A DNA stretch of 8,760 nt from Lachnospiraceae bacterium (GTDB lineage: Bacteria > Bacillota > Clostridia > Lachnospirales > Lachnospiraceae): positions 1 to 8,760 of the forward strand of contig JAAWLS010000075.1 of the NCBI GenBank assembly GCA_022798035.1. The letters run 5' to 3'. The notes beneath the pieces were generated by a model, which was not told where the DNA came from, did no database searches, and was given only the letters and a program-made list of their open reading frames with translations. This document shows positions 1 to 5,257 of this stretch, one piece after another; position 1 is the stretch's first letter; each line of letters opens with the position of its first letter. The position numbers and the translations under genes were made by a program.

Positions 1-1
1 A

Positions 2-469
2 AAGAGGCATACAGTTTTGGGTTATACAGCTTTGGAAGAAGAAGATTGGGTTCCTGAAATTTCAAAAATGATGATTCTTTCTCATCATGAAAAATTAGAT
101 GGAAGTGGATATCCGTTGAAGCAGAAAAACAGGCAGGAGGAATGTCTTATGATACAGATATGCGATGCATTTGACTGCGCTGTTTCTGGAATGGAATGTA
201 GGAAGAAACCGATTTTCCAAGCTTTTGAAATTATTTCTGATGAGAAGAAATATGAGAATCATATGGAGAAGATATTAAAACAAAAGATAGGGATTTATCC
301 AGTAGGCACTGTTGTAAAAATGGAAGATGGGAAAATAGCTGTTGTTGTATCTCAGACAGAAAATTCTCAGGCTCCTGTAATTTTATATACAGGAGAAATG
401 AGTGAAAATCATATGATAACAGAGAATCTAAACAGAAAGGAAGCTCCAAAAATTATAACTATTTTTTAG
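2..469 (+). CDS. HD-GYP domain protein (probable cyclic-di-GMP phosphodiesterase), 3' part only
   Basis: This is the C-terminal part of an HD-GYP protein; the frame is open to the left window edge, so the gene starts outside. Proteins of this family hydrolyse the second messenger cyclic-di-GMP in the cytoplasm. The visible part reads KRHTVLGYTAL, then the diagnostic HHEKLDGSGYP, then IQICDAFDCAVSGMECRKKP, which corresponds to the family's IxVADxxDAxxxxRPYRK stretch, and later IGIYPVGTVVKMEDGKIAVV, a C-terminal tail common in Firmicute members. The metal-binding HD pair would lie upstream of the window, so catalytic competence cannot be judged. The ATD/YDA positions have changed to CDA and FDC, so some divergence from active enzymes is possible. 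A TTG at 17 is in frame but sits inside the domain and is not a credible start. The gene ends at TAG 467-469, with no clear terminator behind it. It appears to belong to the chromosomal flank. Confidence 0.85.
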   Translation, partial: KRHTVLGYTALEEEDWVPEISKMMILSHHEKLDGSGYPLKQKNRQEECLMIQICDAFDCAVSGMECRKKPIFQAFEIISDEKKYENHMEKILKQKIGIYPVGTVVKMEDGKIAVVVSQTENSQAPVILYTGEMSENHMITENLNRKEAPKIITIF

Positions 470-572
470 CAGTTCTATCTATTAGAAAATAAGAAAAAAG
501 ACGATATGTTTATTATACTTGACGTGTTTTGACATATCATTGCAAATCTGCCTTAAAAAGAAAAAAGAAAAA

Positions 573-601
573 TTGAAAAACTGTTTTTTATATTATATAA
601 T
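573..601 (+). promoter_or_regulatory. Sigma-A promoter of the DUF3881-like gene
   Basis: TTGAAA (573-578) and a perfect TATAAT (596-601) are separated by 17 bp. A leader of about 33 nt then leads to an AAGGGAGG Shine-Dalgarno (627-634), 7 nt before the ATG at 642. The surrounding sequence is very AT-rich. This indicates that the downstream gene is transcribed independently of the HD-GYP gene. Confidence 0.8.
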
Positions 602-641
602 GTAGTACGGAAAAGATATTTTTGAAAAGGGAGGGGAAGAC

Positions 642-1523
642 ATGCATAACTATTTGAAAAGTATTGGATTTAGAAAATTAAAATCCAAAAATGAAATTGA
701 TTTATTGATTAGTGATATTGTCAAACATCCCGATAGAAAAGTGATAACAGAGGACAAAGAAGGAAATGTATTTGCAGAATTGAGAAAAGAATTTGGGGAA
801 TTTATAGGAATTGCAGTTCGTGGATTTTATATGGAGAATAACGAATTTCATGTAGAATATTATTATCCTTATTTTTTAGGAGGAGGAGTAACCACAGAAG
901 AGAGGATAGAAGTTGAAAAGCATTCTGACCGGGAGTCTTATGCAGGAGTCTGTGATGAGATGAGAATAGGCGTGACTTTGATTTTTTATCTGCAGAATGT
1001 GGTGGAATATCTTCAGGAGAAGCGAACAAAAAACGGGAAAAGAATACCAATAAATGCTACAATTTCTGCACTTTCCACAGAAGGGAAAATTATTCTTCCC
1101 ATTTACAAGAATGAGAGCCAGATAAAAAGTGGTGAAAAGTATACCAACAACCGTAATCATTTAATGGCCGCTGCAAGAGAAGGTGACGAGGAGGCCATGG
1201 AAAGTTTGACTTTGGAGGACATTGATACATACTCTATGGTTTCCAGAAGAGTTATGACAGAAGATATTTTATCTATTGTGGATACATATTTTATGCCTCA
1301 TGGAATTGAGAGTGACCAATACAATATTATGGGAGAGATTATTGATTTTTATCCCATTGAAAACAGAGAGACAAAAGAAAAATGTTACGTGCTGACTCTT
1401 AACAGCAATCACCTGGTTTTTGACCTTTGTATTAATCGGGAAGATTTGGTAGGAGAACCTGCCGTAGGACGAAGATTTAAAGGCGTTATATGGATGCAGG
1501 GTCAAATTAATTATCAAATGTAA
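642..1523 (+). CDS. DUF3881-like protein of unknown function
   Basis: This is a 293-aa soluble protein with no signal peptide or membrane segment that I can see. The start (MHNYLKSIGF) and the acidic body with a YYYPYFLGGG stretch near residues 73-82 resemble what I recall of DUF3881, a family of unknown function found mainly in Lachnospiraceae. This assignment is from memory of the family and is not proven by a catalytic motif. The C-terminal half (about residues 175-293) contains the stretch DEEAMESLTLEDIDTYSMVS and ends in a beta-rich segment (FKGVIWMQGQINYQM), perhaps a small binding domain. The start at 642 is supported by an ideal Shine-Dalgarno and promoter. The gene stands alone between the HD-GYP gene and the tRNA locus, so its neighbours suggest no role. 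Confidence 0.7.
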   Translation: MHNYLKSIGFRKLKSKNEIDLLISDIVKHPDRKVITEDKEGNVFAELRKEFGEFIGIAVRGFYMENNEFHVEYYYPYFLGGGVTTEERIEVEKHSDRESYAGVCDEMRIGVTLIFYLQNVVEYLQEKRTKNGKRIPINATISALSTEGKIILPIYKNESQIKSGEKYTNNRNHLMAAAREGDEEAMESLTLEDIDTYSMVSRRVMTEDILSIVDTYFMPHGIESDQYNIMGEIIDFYPIENRETKEKCYVLTLNSNHLVFDLCINREDLVGEPAVGRRFKGVIWMQGQINYQM

Positions 1524-1531
1524 TGAAGCAG

Positions 1532-1607
1532 GGCGGGAGAGGGTTGTTTGCTTTTCAGAATAATTGAGAGCGGGCCTTTCAGGAGCAAAATACAATTTTT
1601 TCCCGCC
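1532..1607. repeat. Inverted repeat GGCGGGA/TCCCGCC in the gap before the tRNA genes
   Basis: GGCGGGA (1532-1538) and TCCCGCC (1601-1607) are complementary but are separated by 62 nt. No T-run follows on the + strand, so this is not a convincing terminator for the preceding gene. Apart from this repeat and the tRNA promoter, nothing else is recognisable in 1524-1711. Confidence 0.3.
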
Positions 1608-1653
1608 TGACATAATCAAAATAAATGATATATGTAAATTATTAAAAAAATAG

Positions 1654-1682
1654 TTGTAACAAGTTGTAAAAACTGTTATACT
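1654..1682 (+). promoter_or_regulatory. Promoter of the tRNA-Arg locus
   Basis: TTGTAA (1654-1659) and TATACT (1677-1682) have a 17-bp spacer, and a leader of about 22 nt runs to the first tRNA base at 1712. A TATAAT at 1684-1689 also lies here but has no -35 at a usable distance. No second promoter is visible between the broken and the intact tRNA, so this one probably drives both. Confidence 0.6.
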
Positions 1683-1711
1683 ATATAATGCATTTGTAAA
1701 TATATTGAATT

Positions 1712-1751
1712 GTCGCTATAGCTCAGCTGGATAGAGCGACCGCCTCCTAAG
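1712..1751 (+). pseudogene. tRNA-Arg(CCU) 5' half, interrupted in the anticodon stem-loop
   Basis: The 5' half of a tRNA is complete and canonical: acceptor strand GTCGCTA, TA at positions 8-9, D-arm GCTC/GAGC, anticodon stem ACCGC, loop CTCCTAA with anticodon CCT at 1746-1748, and the first G of the 3' stem strand. From 1752 onward the match ends. The expected GCGGT stem strand, the T-arm and the 3' acceptor strand are all absent. The break coincides with CGCCTCCTAAG (1741-1751), which recurs in the intact tRNA at 1823-1833. It is best read as a host tRNA gene cut by integration of the element to the right, although deletion by another route is possible. Confidence 0.8.
1741..1751 (+). other. 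Candidate attachment-site core (attL) in the anticodon loop
   Basis: CGCCTCCTAAG is the last stretch of the broken tRNA that still fits a tRNA fold, and a tyrosine integrase gene lies downstream. Tyrosine recombinases commonly cross over in tRNA anticodon or T-arms, so this is the likely crossover region. A caveat is that any two tRNA-Arg(CCU) genes share most of these bases, so the copy at 1823-1833 is not independent proof. A 6-bp inverted repeat TGTTGG/CCAACA follows at 1756-1776. Confidence 0.45.
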
Positions 1752-1793
1752 GGCTTGTTGGAGCAATCGCCCAACACTGAAAATTTCATATAC

Positions 1794-1870
1794 GTCCATG
1801 TACCTCAGCAGGATAGAGGGTTCGCCTCCTAAGCGAAACGCCGCAGGTTCGATTCCTGTCATGGACGCCA
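1794..1870 (+). tRNA. tRNA-Arg (anticodon CCU), intact, CCA encoded
   Basis: This is a full cloverleaf of 77 nt. Acceptor GTCCATG (1794-1800) pairs perfectly with CATGGAC (1860-1866). The D-arm is CCTC/GAGG. The anticodon stem TTCGC/GCGAA encloses CTCCTAA, with anticodon CCT at 1828-1830. The T-arm is GCAGG/CCTGT around TTCGATT, with one G-T pair, the discriminator is G, and CCA is encoded. It reads AGG codons. Its 5' half differs clearly from the broken tRNA at 1712, so it is not a simple duplicate. It lies between the break and the integrase, so it may be carried by the element as a replacement for the tRNA it destroyed. Confidence 0.96.
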
Positions 1871-1879
1871 GTAAACAAC

Positions 1880-1918
1880 GCTGTAAGCCTTTGTTTTCAA
1901 GGGTTTACAGCTTTTTTT
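1880..1918 (+). terminator. Rho-independent terminator after tRNA-Arg
   Basis: An 11-bp stem is formed by GCTGTAAGCC(T) at 1880-1890 and GGGTTTACAGC at 1901-1911, with two G-T pairs and a loop of about 10 nt. It is followed by seven T (1912-1918). It lies 9 nt behind the encoded CCA. Confidence 0.9.
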
Positions 1919-1923
1919 GTTAT

Positions 1924-1962
1924 CACGGACAGGGAAACAATGTATAGCTGCTTATGTCCGTG
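1924..1962. repeat. Inverted repeat CACGGACA/TGTCCGTG
   Basis: CACGGACA (1924-1931) and TGTCCGTG (1955-1962) are perfectly complementary, separated by 23 nt. They lie between the tRNA terminator and the putative integrase arm repeats. No T-run follows. The half-sites resemble the tRNA acceptor strands (CATGGAC, GTCCATG) with one change, so they could be old att-derived sequence or a recombination-protein site. Confidence 0.4.
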
Positions 1963-1997
1963 GGAATTTCTAAAAGCCATTTATTTTGCAAGATAGC

Positions 1998-2108
1998 TTG
2001 CTAACACTCATTTAAGGTAGATGATGATTTCATGGATTTTTACGATATTTGCTAACACTTTTTGGTTAGCAGATTTTTTCTGTTTGGAACAAAGCCCTTT
2101 GCTAACAG
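1998..2108. repeat. Cluster of TTGCTAACA repeats, probable integrase arm-binding sites
   Basis: TTGCTAACACT occurs at 1998-2008 and again at 2049-2059, an inverted GTTAGCA at 2065-2071, and TTGCTAACAG at 2099-2108, where it overlaps the integrase stop codon. The direct copies are 51 and 50 bp apart, close to five helical turns. Repeats like these next to att sites are the usual binding sites for the N-terminal arm-binding domain of tyrosine integrases. A further copy, CTAACACTTT, lies beside the xis promoter at 3829-3838. Binding by this integrase is inferred from position and repetition. Confidence 0.6.
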
Positions 2109-3562
2109 TTAGAAAGGGTTTCTTTTAAGAGCTTTTCTTTCATTTCCGGTGTCATGGATTTTAGCAATTCAAGCAGAAGTTTGTCATTGTCACTGATAGG
2201 TTCCTGTGCTTCTGAATGGAGATTGTGTTCAGGTTCCTCTGCATCAAGGGTGTCATAAAATTCTTCATCCAGCTTCTTTGCATTAAGCCGTCTGTCTTCA
2301 TCCACGATTTCAGAGTAAACATCTGTTACCATTTCTGCTTCGGCGTGACCTGTATCTCCCTGAACAGATTTAATATCGCCATGTGTCATTTTGAGCTTAT
2401 ATTTTGTGCTTAAATGGCGTAAGCTGTGAAAAACAACAACTTCAAAATTGTGTTCCTCACACAGCGTTGTAAATCTGTCCCGAACAATGCGGCTTTCTAC
2501 GGGATTTCCATTTTCAAGAGCAATAACGAGGTTATAATCGTTATAGGCACTTCCTAAAAACTCTTTCAATTCCTGCTGGTCTTTCTTGTATTGAACCAAT
2601 AATTGAGCAAGTGTTGTTGGCAGCCATACGGTACGATTACTTGTTTCCGTTTTGGGGGTCTTTAACACCAGCCTTGTAGTACAGTGGGGCTTCTGGGTTG
2701 GGAAAATTTTAATAATATCTTTTTCTTTCAGCTTTTGCATAGCTGATTGAGAAATTCTTGCCAGCTCCTTATTGACGATAACTCTTGCATTATTATTTGC
2801 AATAGCTTCTTCATCAATAATCACATCATCCCAAGTAAGCCCCGTAATTTCACCTACTCTTAATGAGCAGGCAAATGCCAAGTGCATACAAAGCAGGAGT
2901 AAATCATCATCCACAAGTTTGATTGCTTCTTTGAATGTCTGTACATTCCAGACCTTACGTTTTACCTTTGGTACTTTGGGTAAGGTGGCTAAGGAAGCCG
3001 GATTCCGCATTTTGCTGTCCAAATATTCCCAACGGATAGCCTGATTTAAGGCACAGCGGATAATATCATGGATTTTCTTAATGTTGGCAGGCTGCACACA
3101 ACGACCAGTTGCTTTACGGTTAGCACGAGGAACTTCTGGAACACTTAACAGGTCATTGTAATATTGAGAAAGTTTTTTCGTGGTGATTTCATTTAACTTC
3201 CAATCTCCAATAATAGGGTTGATATAGTTGTTAATTGAACTCAATTTACTGCTGTAAGTGTTGGCAGACCACTTCGATACGCCATATAGGTTGACAAAAG
3301 TAACAAGAAATTCCTTTAAAGTGATTTCATCATCTGGGGTATCTATTGCCTGTTCTGCTTCCTCAAGCTGATGGGCGAATTGTTCTTCTAAAGGGACGAG
3401 AACATATCCATAGGTTTGTTGATAAAATTCAATAAACGCTTTTCGTGCCTTTGCTTCTTTTTTGGTTTCTAGGGTGTCCCATTTCTGCTTTCTTTCGCCT
3501 GTATCATCCATATACCAGTAAATAACTGAAAATTTTGATTTTCTTTGTTTGATTGAAGCCAT
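2102..3562 (-). CDS. int: Tyrosine site-specific integrase
   Basis: This 486-aa tyrosine recombinase would integrate and excise the element. The N-terminus (about 1-55) looks like an arm-DNA-binding domain (FSVIYWYMDDTGERKQKWDT). Residues about 80-185 form the SAM-like core-binding domain. The catalytic domain follows from about 205, with R235 in ACSLRVGEITGL, K304 as the likely active-site lysine, H379-x-x-R382 in FHSLRH, H406 in GDTGH and nucleophile Y416 in DVYSEI. All key residues are present. It is longer than Tn916 integrase (about 405 aa), partly through a C-terminal tail ending in an amphipathic leucine-rich helix. The ATG at 3562 has an AAGGAGAG Shine-Dalgarno at 3568-3575. The gene ends inside the arm-type repeat at 2099-2108. 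Its orientation, 3' end towards the tRNA, fits an element end at that side. Confidence 0.97.
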   Translation of the reverse strand: MASIKQRKSKFSVIYWYMDDTGERKQKWDTLETKKEAKARKAFIEFYQQTYGYVLVPLEEQFAHQLEEAEQAIDTPDDEITLKEFLVTFVNLYGVSKWSANTYSSKLSSINNYINPIIGDWKLNEITTKKLSQYYNDLLSVPEVPRANRKATGRCVQPANIKKIHDIIRCALNQAIRWEYLDSKMRNPASLATLPKVPKVKRKVWNVQTFKEAIKLVDDDLLLLCMHLAFACSLRVGEITGLTWDDVIIDEEAIANNNARVIVNKELARISQSAMQKLKEKDIIKIFPTQKPHCTTRLVLKTPKTETSNRTVWLPTTLAQLLVQYKKDQQELKEFLGSAYNDYNLVIALENGNPVESRIVRDRFTTLCEEHNFEVVVFHSLRHLSTKYKLKMTHGDIKSVQGDTGHAEAEMVTDVYSEIVDEDRRLNAKKLDEEFYDTLDAEEPEHNLHSEAQEPISDNDKLLLELLKSMTPEMKEKLLKETLSNC

Positions 3563-3581
3563 ATTATCTCTCCTTAAATGA

Positions 3582-3782
3582 TTATTCGTGTAACCATTTA
3601 TCGAAAGATATTTTAGATACTCTAATCATCCTGCCAGCTCTGATATAGTGAAATTGACCGCTTTTGACTAAAGCATATGCCGACTTCATACTGATGTTTA
3701 AAAGAGCTGCTATTTCATCTACCGTATATGTCTTTTTTTCAGACGTTGTAATACCGTGTGTATTCTCTTTACCATCTAACAT
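3582..3782 (-). CDS. xis: Excisionase / MerR-type HTH DNA-binding protein
   Basis: This is a 66-aa basic protein of the excisionase family HTH type (HTH_17). The core reads YTVDEIAALLNISMKSAYALVKSGQFHYIRAGRMIRVSKISFDKWL: a helix-turn-helix, then a beta wing, then the typical RVSKxxFDKWL end. It should bind and bend DNA at the att region and direct the integrase towards excision. The frame stays open upstream to 3926, but ATG 3782 is chosen because a strong GAAAGGAG Shine-Dalgarno (3793-3800) lies 10 nt before it. In addition, the promoter -10 at 3840-3848 lies inside the longer frame. It sits 19 bp upstream of int in the same direction and is probably co-transcribed with it. Confidence 0.86.
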   Translation of the reverse strand: MLDGKENTHGITTSEKKTYTVDEIAALLNISMKSAYALVKSGQFHYIRAGRMIRVSKISFDKWLHE

Positions 3783-3810
3783 AAGATTAAGGCTCCTTTC
3801 TATGATGGTA

Positions 3811-3890
3811 ACAGTAAAATACACCTCTCTAACACTTTGAGTATAACACAGGAAATTAAAGTTTTGTAGAGGTTCAGTGCATTTTACTGT
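3811..3890 (-). promoter_or_regulatory. xis-int promoter inside an imperfect inverted repeat
   Basis: On the - strand an extended -10, TGTTATACT, lies at 3840-3848; the -35 is poor. The promoter is framed by an imperfect inverted repeat: ACAGTAAAATACACCTCT (3811-3828) against an arm at 3868-3890 that begins AGAGG and ends CATTTTACTGT. A CTAACACTTT copy of the integrase-type repeat (3829-3838) lies at the expected transcription start. This arrangement suggests control by a dimeric regulator and possibly by the integrase itself. Confidence 0.5.
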
Positions 3891-4322
3891 GAGCAAGTCA
3901 GCCGAACAGCTTTCGCTAAAGCTCATGGGAATCTCACCCCTGCATGGTTCTCATCCAGCCGTACCCTTTGCCAGCGGTGCTACATCATCACACGGACTAA
4001 GGCTGTACGGAAGTATCATTATCACAATAGAAAGGTCATGGCGGCAGCTTTTGCGGCAAGCTGCTTATGGAACGCTGGCAGGAATCGCTATCCGGTTTCA
4101 TCCCTCCTTTGGTGGGTCACGGCGTGCCAGCCCAACGGCTCTCTTTCTATCGAAACGTATTCGGCTGCTTTATGCTGCGTTGATTAGACGCTTTCTTTTT
4201 CAAAGAACAATCCGGCTTTGTCAGCCTGTTAAAATGCACTGGTGATAATGCACTTTAATAGACTGGCAAGCTCTGTCTGGGAAGCATGAGCTTGTCCATG
4301 CTTCCACAGGAGAGCGTTATTT
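3875..4322 (-). ncRNA. Structured non-coding stretch between the HTH gene and xis; candidate RNA
   Basis: About 450 bp without a credible gene, visibly more GC-rich than the integrase gene and full of potential hairpins. These are AGCTTT/AAAGCT with a 4-nt loop (3908-3923), GCAGCTT/AAGCTGC with a 7-nt loop (4044-4064), GCTGGCA/TGCCAGC (4074-4080 with 4125-4131), and a long hairpin at 4271-4314. A perfect 12-bp inverted repeat, CAGTGCATTTTA (3875-3886) and TAAAATGCACTG (4230-4241), encloses most of it, and AATGCACT is repeated at 4233-4240 and 4247-4254. It would be transcribed leftwards with the sigma/HTH operon. It could be an RNA, a protein-binding region, or decayed coding sequence; its function is unknown. 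Confidence 0.35.
4271..4314 (-). other. Long hairpin just after the HTH_16 gene
   Basis: GGAAGCATG (4280-4288) and CATGCTTCC (4297-4305) form a perfect 9-bp stem with an 8-nt loop. It is extended by CTG/CAG (4277-4279, 4307-4309) and CTCT/AGAG (4271-4274, 4311-4314) around small bulges. It lies 8 bp beyond the HTH gene's stop codon on the - strand. No T-run follows, so it may stabilise or process the mRNA 3' end rather than terminate transcription. Confidence 0.6.
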
Positions 4323-4562
4323 CTAGTTTGGTTCCCTGATTTCAAAAGATAAAATCTTTGCAATCAGACGTGTTTCCATCCGGCGGCGTAGGGTTTCATC
4401 TACAACCATGTGGGTGTTCCCGTATTCGTCTTTCATGGGACGCATGGAACGGCTGGCAATAAAACCGCTGTAATGGCGTACAATCTGGTTGACTGCTTCA
4501 ATGTCACCATCCGCAGCCCTTACAATCACAGGAAACGGAATCATAGGGTGCTTTGCTGTCAT
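4323..4562 (-). CDS. HTH_16-like regulator of conjugative-transposon type (Tn916 Orf8-like)
   Basis: This 79-aa protein resembles the small helix-turn-helix proteins encoded next to the sigma-like gene in Tn916-family elements. Typical parts are the opening PFPVIVRAADGDIEAVNQIVRHYSGFI and the ending RRRMETRLIAKILSFEI. The N-terminal half resembles the start of sigma-factor region 2, where such proteins usually have a yxyIxxlaxr core (here HYSGFIASRS). In Tn916 the corresponding gene acts with orf7 to drive leftward transcription through xis and int; I infer a similar role here. Its ATG overlaps the stop of the sigma gene by 4 nt (ATGA, 4559-4562). GGAGGAAG lies just upstream within the sigma gene's end, so the two are translationally coupled. 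Confidence 0.8.
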   Translation of the reverse strand: MTAKHPMIPFPVIVRAADGDIEAVNQIVRHYSGFIASRSMRPMKDEYGNTHMVVDETLRRRMETRLIAKILSFEIREPN

Positions 4563-4981
4563 GCTTCTTCCTCCATAAATTTTTTGATAAATTCCAGTCC
4601 GGCGTGTCTTCTTCTCTGGATGGTAGAACGGTTGACTTCCAGAATTTTTGAAATTTCCGTATCGTCAAATCCGAGAAAATAATATCTCAGGATAACGTCA
4701 CGTTTCTTTCCGTCCAGATTTTCCAACGCTTCTGCTAACAGGCTGTTTTCAATGCGGACAGTAAATCCATCCATTTCAAAAGTATGGAAATGGGAGGGAT
4801 AGGTGTCTTCGGAAGAAAACAGATTGACGGTGTAATCGTCCATATCACAGAACAGGGTTTCCCGTTTACACTGTCTGGACAACGCTTTGAGATAGTCTTT
4901 GCGTTCATCCTCCATAGCGACTTTACAGATATAATCAAACTGGTTCTCTATGGTTGTCTGAAATTCAGATGGCTTCATCAT
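4559..4981 (-). CDS. Sigma-70 region 4-like protein (Tn916 Orf7-like)
   Basis: This is a 140-aa DNA-binding protein. Residues about 83-137 form a sigma-70 region 4 helix-turn-helix: LENLDGKKRDVILRYYFLGF, then DDTEISKILEVNRSTIQRRRHAGLEFIKKF. The recognition helix falls in NRSTIQRRRHAGLE. No region 2 is evident, so it probably works with a partner; the overlapping HTH_16 gene is the natural candidate. The N-terminal half (1-80) contains two cysteines and acidic stretches. ATG at 4981 and ATG at 4978 are adjacent; the first is given because the AAAGGGGGTG Shine-Dalgarno (4986-4995) suits either. That Shine-Dalgarno lies in a hairpin (4990-5010). No Orf9-type repressor gene is found beside it, unlike Tn916. 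Confidence 0.87.
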   Translation of the reverse strand: MMKPSEFQTTIENQFDYICKVAMEDERKDYLKALSRQCKRETLFCDMDDYTVNLFSSEDTYPSHFHTFEMDGFTVRIENSLLAEALENLDGKKRDVILRYYFLGFDDTEISKILEVNRSTIQRRRHAGLEFIKKFMEEEA

Positions 4982-4984
4982 TAC

Positions 4985-5010
4985 TCACCCCCTTTCCAGC
5001 CTTGAAAGGG
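4985..5010 (-). promoter_or_regulatory. Shine-Dalgarno-sequestering hairpin of the sigma-like gene
   Basis: On the - strand CCCTTTC (5010-5004) pairs with GAAAGGG (4996-4990), a perfect 7-bp stem with a 7-nt loop. The 3' arm is most of the AAAGGGGGTG Shine-Dalgarno of the sigma-like gene. Further upstream on the same strand GCGAAAAGGGGG (about 5040-5051) could pair with CCCTTTC instead and free the site. This looks like a translational switch, although no ligand or effector can be named. Confidence 0.5.
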
Positions 5011-5093
5011 AGCGAGTTGATAGGAATTTCTGCTTCTTTCCCCCTTTTCGCTCTTAGTCCCGACAGGACAGGGGGCATAGTTGCATTTTTGAA

Positions 5094-5125
5094 TAAAAAA
5101 ATACACCCATTAAAAAAAATGCGTG
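5094..5125 (-). terminator. Probable terminator upstream of the sigma-like gene
   Basis: On the - strand CACGCATT (5125-5118) pairs with AATGGGTG (5111-5104), with one mismatch, around a T6 loop. It is followed by TATTTTTTTATT (5103 and lower). It is AT-rich and weak, but the U-tract is good. It lies between the putative leader ORF and the sigma gene, the right place for transcription attenuation. Confidence 0.5.
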
Positions 5126-5197
5126 CATAAGAAATAACAGTAGAATAAATATGTCTTGTCAGTTCATATTCAAAGCCGGACTTTCCCGGTGGAGGAG

Positions 5198-5257
5198 CTA
5201 TACTTTTTTTAATGAATGTAGCCTATGTACGTTATATTGCAGCAAAGAAATCCCCAT
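5198..5257 (-). CDS. Possible 19-codon leader peptide with its ribosome site in a hairpin
   Basis: The frame encodes MGISLLQYNVHRLHSLKKV and ends in TAG. An AGGAGG Shine-Dalgarno (5267-5272) lies 9 nt before the ATG at 5257. The site sits in the 11-nt loop of a perfect 9-bp hairpin, ATAGCGGCA/TGCCGCTAT (5256-5284), whose 3' arm reaches the start codon. The position between one terminator (5320-5359) and another (5094-5125), upstream of the sigma-like gene, is that of a leader peptide controlling attenuation, as orf12 does for tet(M) in Tn916. I do not recognise the peptide. Chance occurrence of such a short frame is possible, but the Shine-Dalgarno is unusually good. Confidence 0.45.
   Translation of the reverse strand: MGISLLQYNVHRLHSLKKV

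Noticed and set aside
503..538. GATATGT/ACATATC inverted repeat as the terminator of the HD-GYP gene
   Set aside because: The loop is 22 nt, the stem is AT-rich and no T-run follows.
1684..1689. TATAAT as the -10 of the tRNA promoter
   Set aside because: The nearest TTGTAA is 14 bp away, which is too short. TATACT at 1677 has a 17-bp spacing and is preferred.
2051..2080. GCTAAC/GTTAGC hairpin followed by AGATTTTTT as a + strand terminator
   Set aside because: The stem is only 6 bp and consists of the putative integrase repeats in inverted orientation. No + strand gene needs a terminator here, since the tRNA already has one.
3783..3926. N-terminal extension of the excisionase to 114 residues
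   Set aside because: The extension contains the likely promoter and the inverted repeat, while ATG 3782 has a strong Shine-Dalgarno and gives the normal size for the family.
3951..4101. Chain of tiny - strand frames with ATGA junctions (4036-4101, then 3951-4019)
   Set aside because: Each is about 20 codons. The first has its Shine-Dalgarno touching the ATG, and none resembles a known peptide. Chance is the simpler explanation.
3877..4245. 122-codon + strand frame starting at GTG across the structured block
   Set aside because: It has only a weak ribosome site, no recognisable domain and an arginine/serine-rich composition typical of an antisense frame. Its ends fall in the CAGTGCATTTTA inverted repeat. 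The hairpins explain the sequence better.
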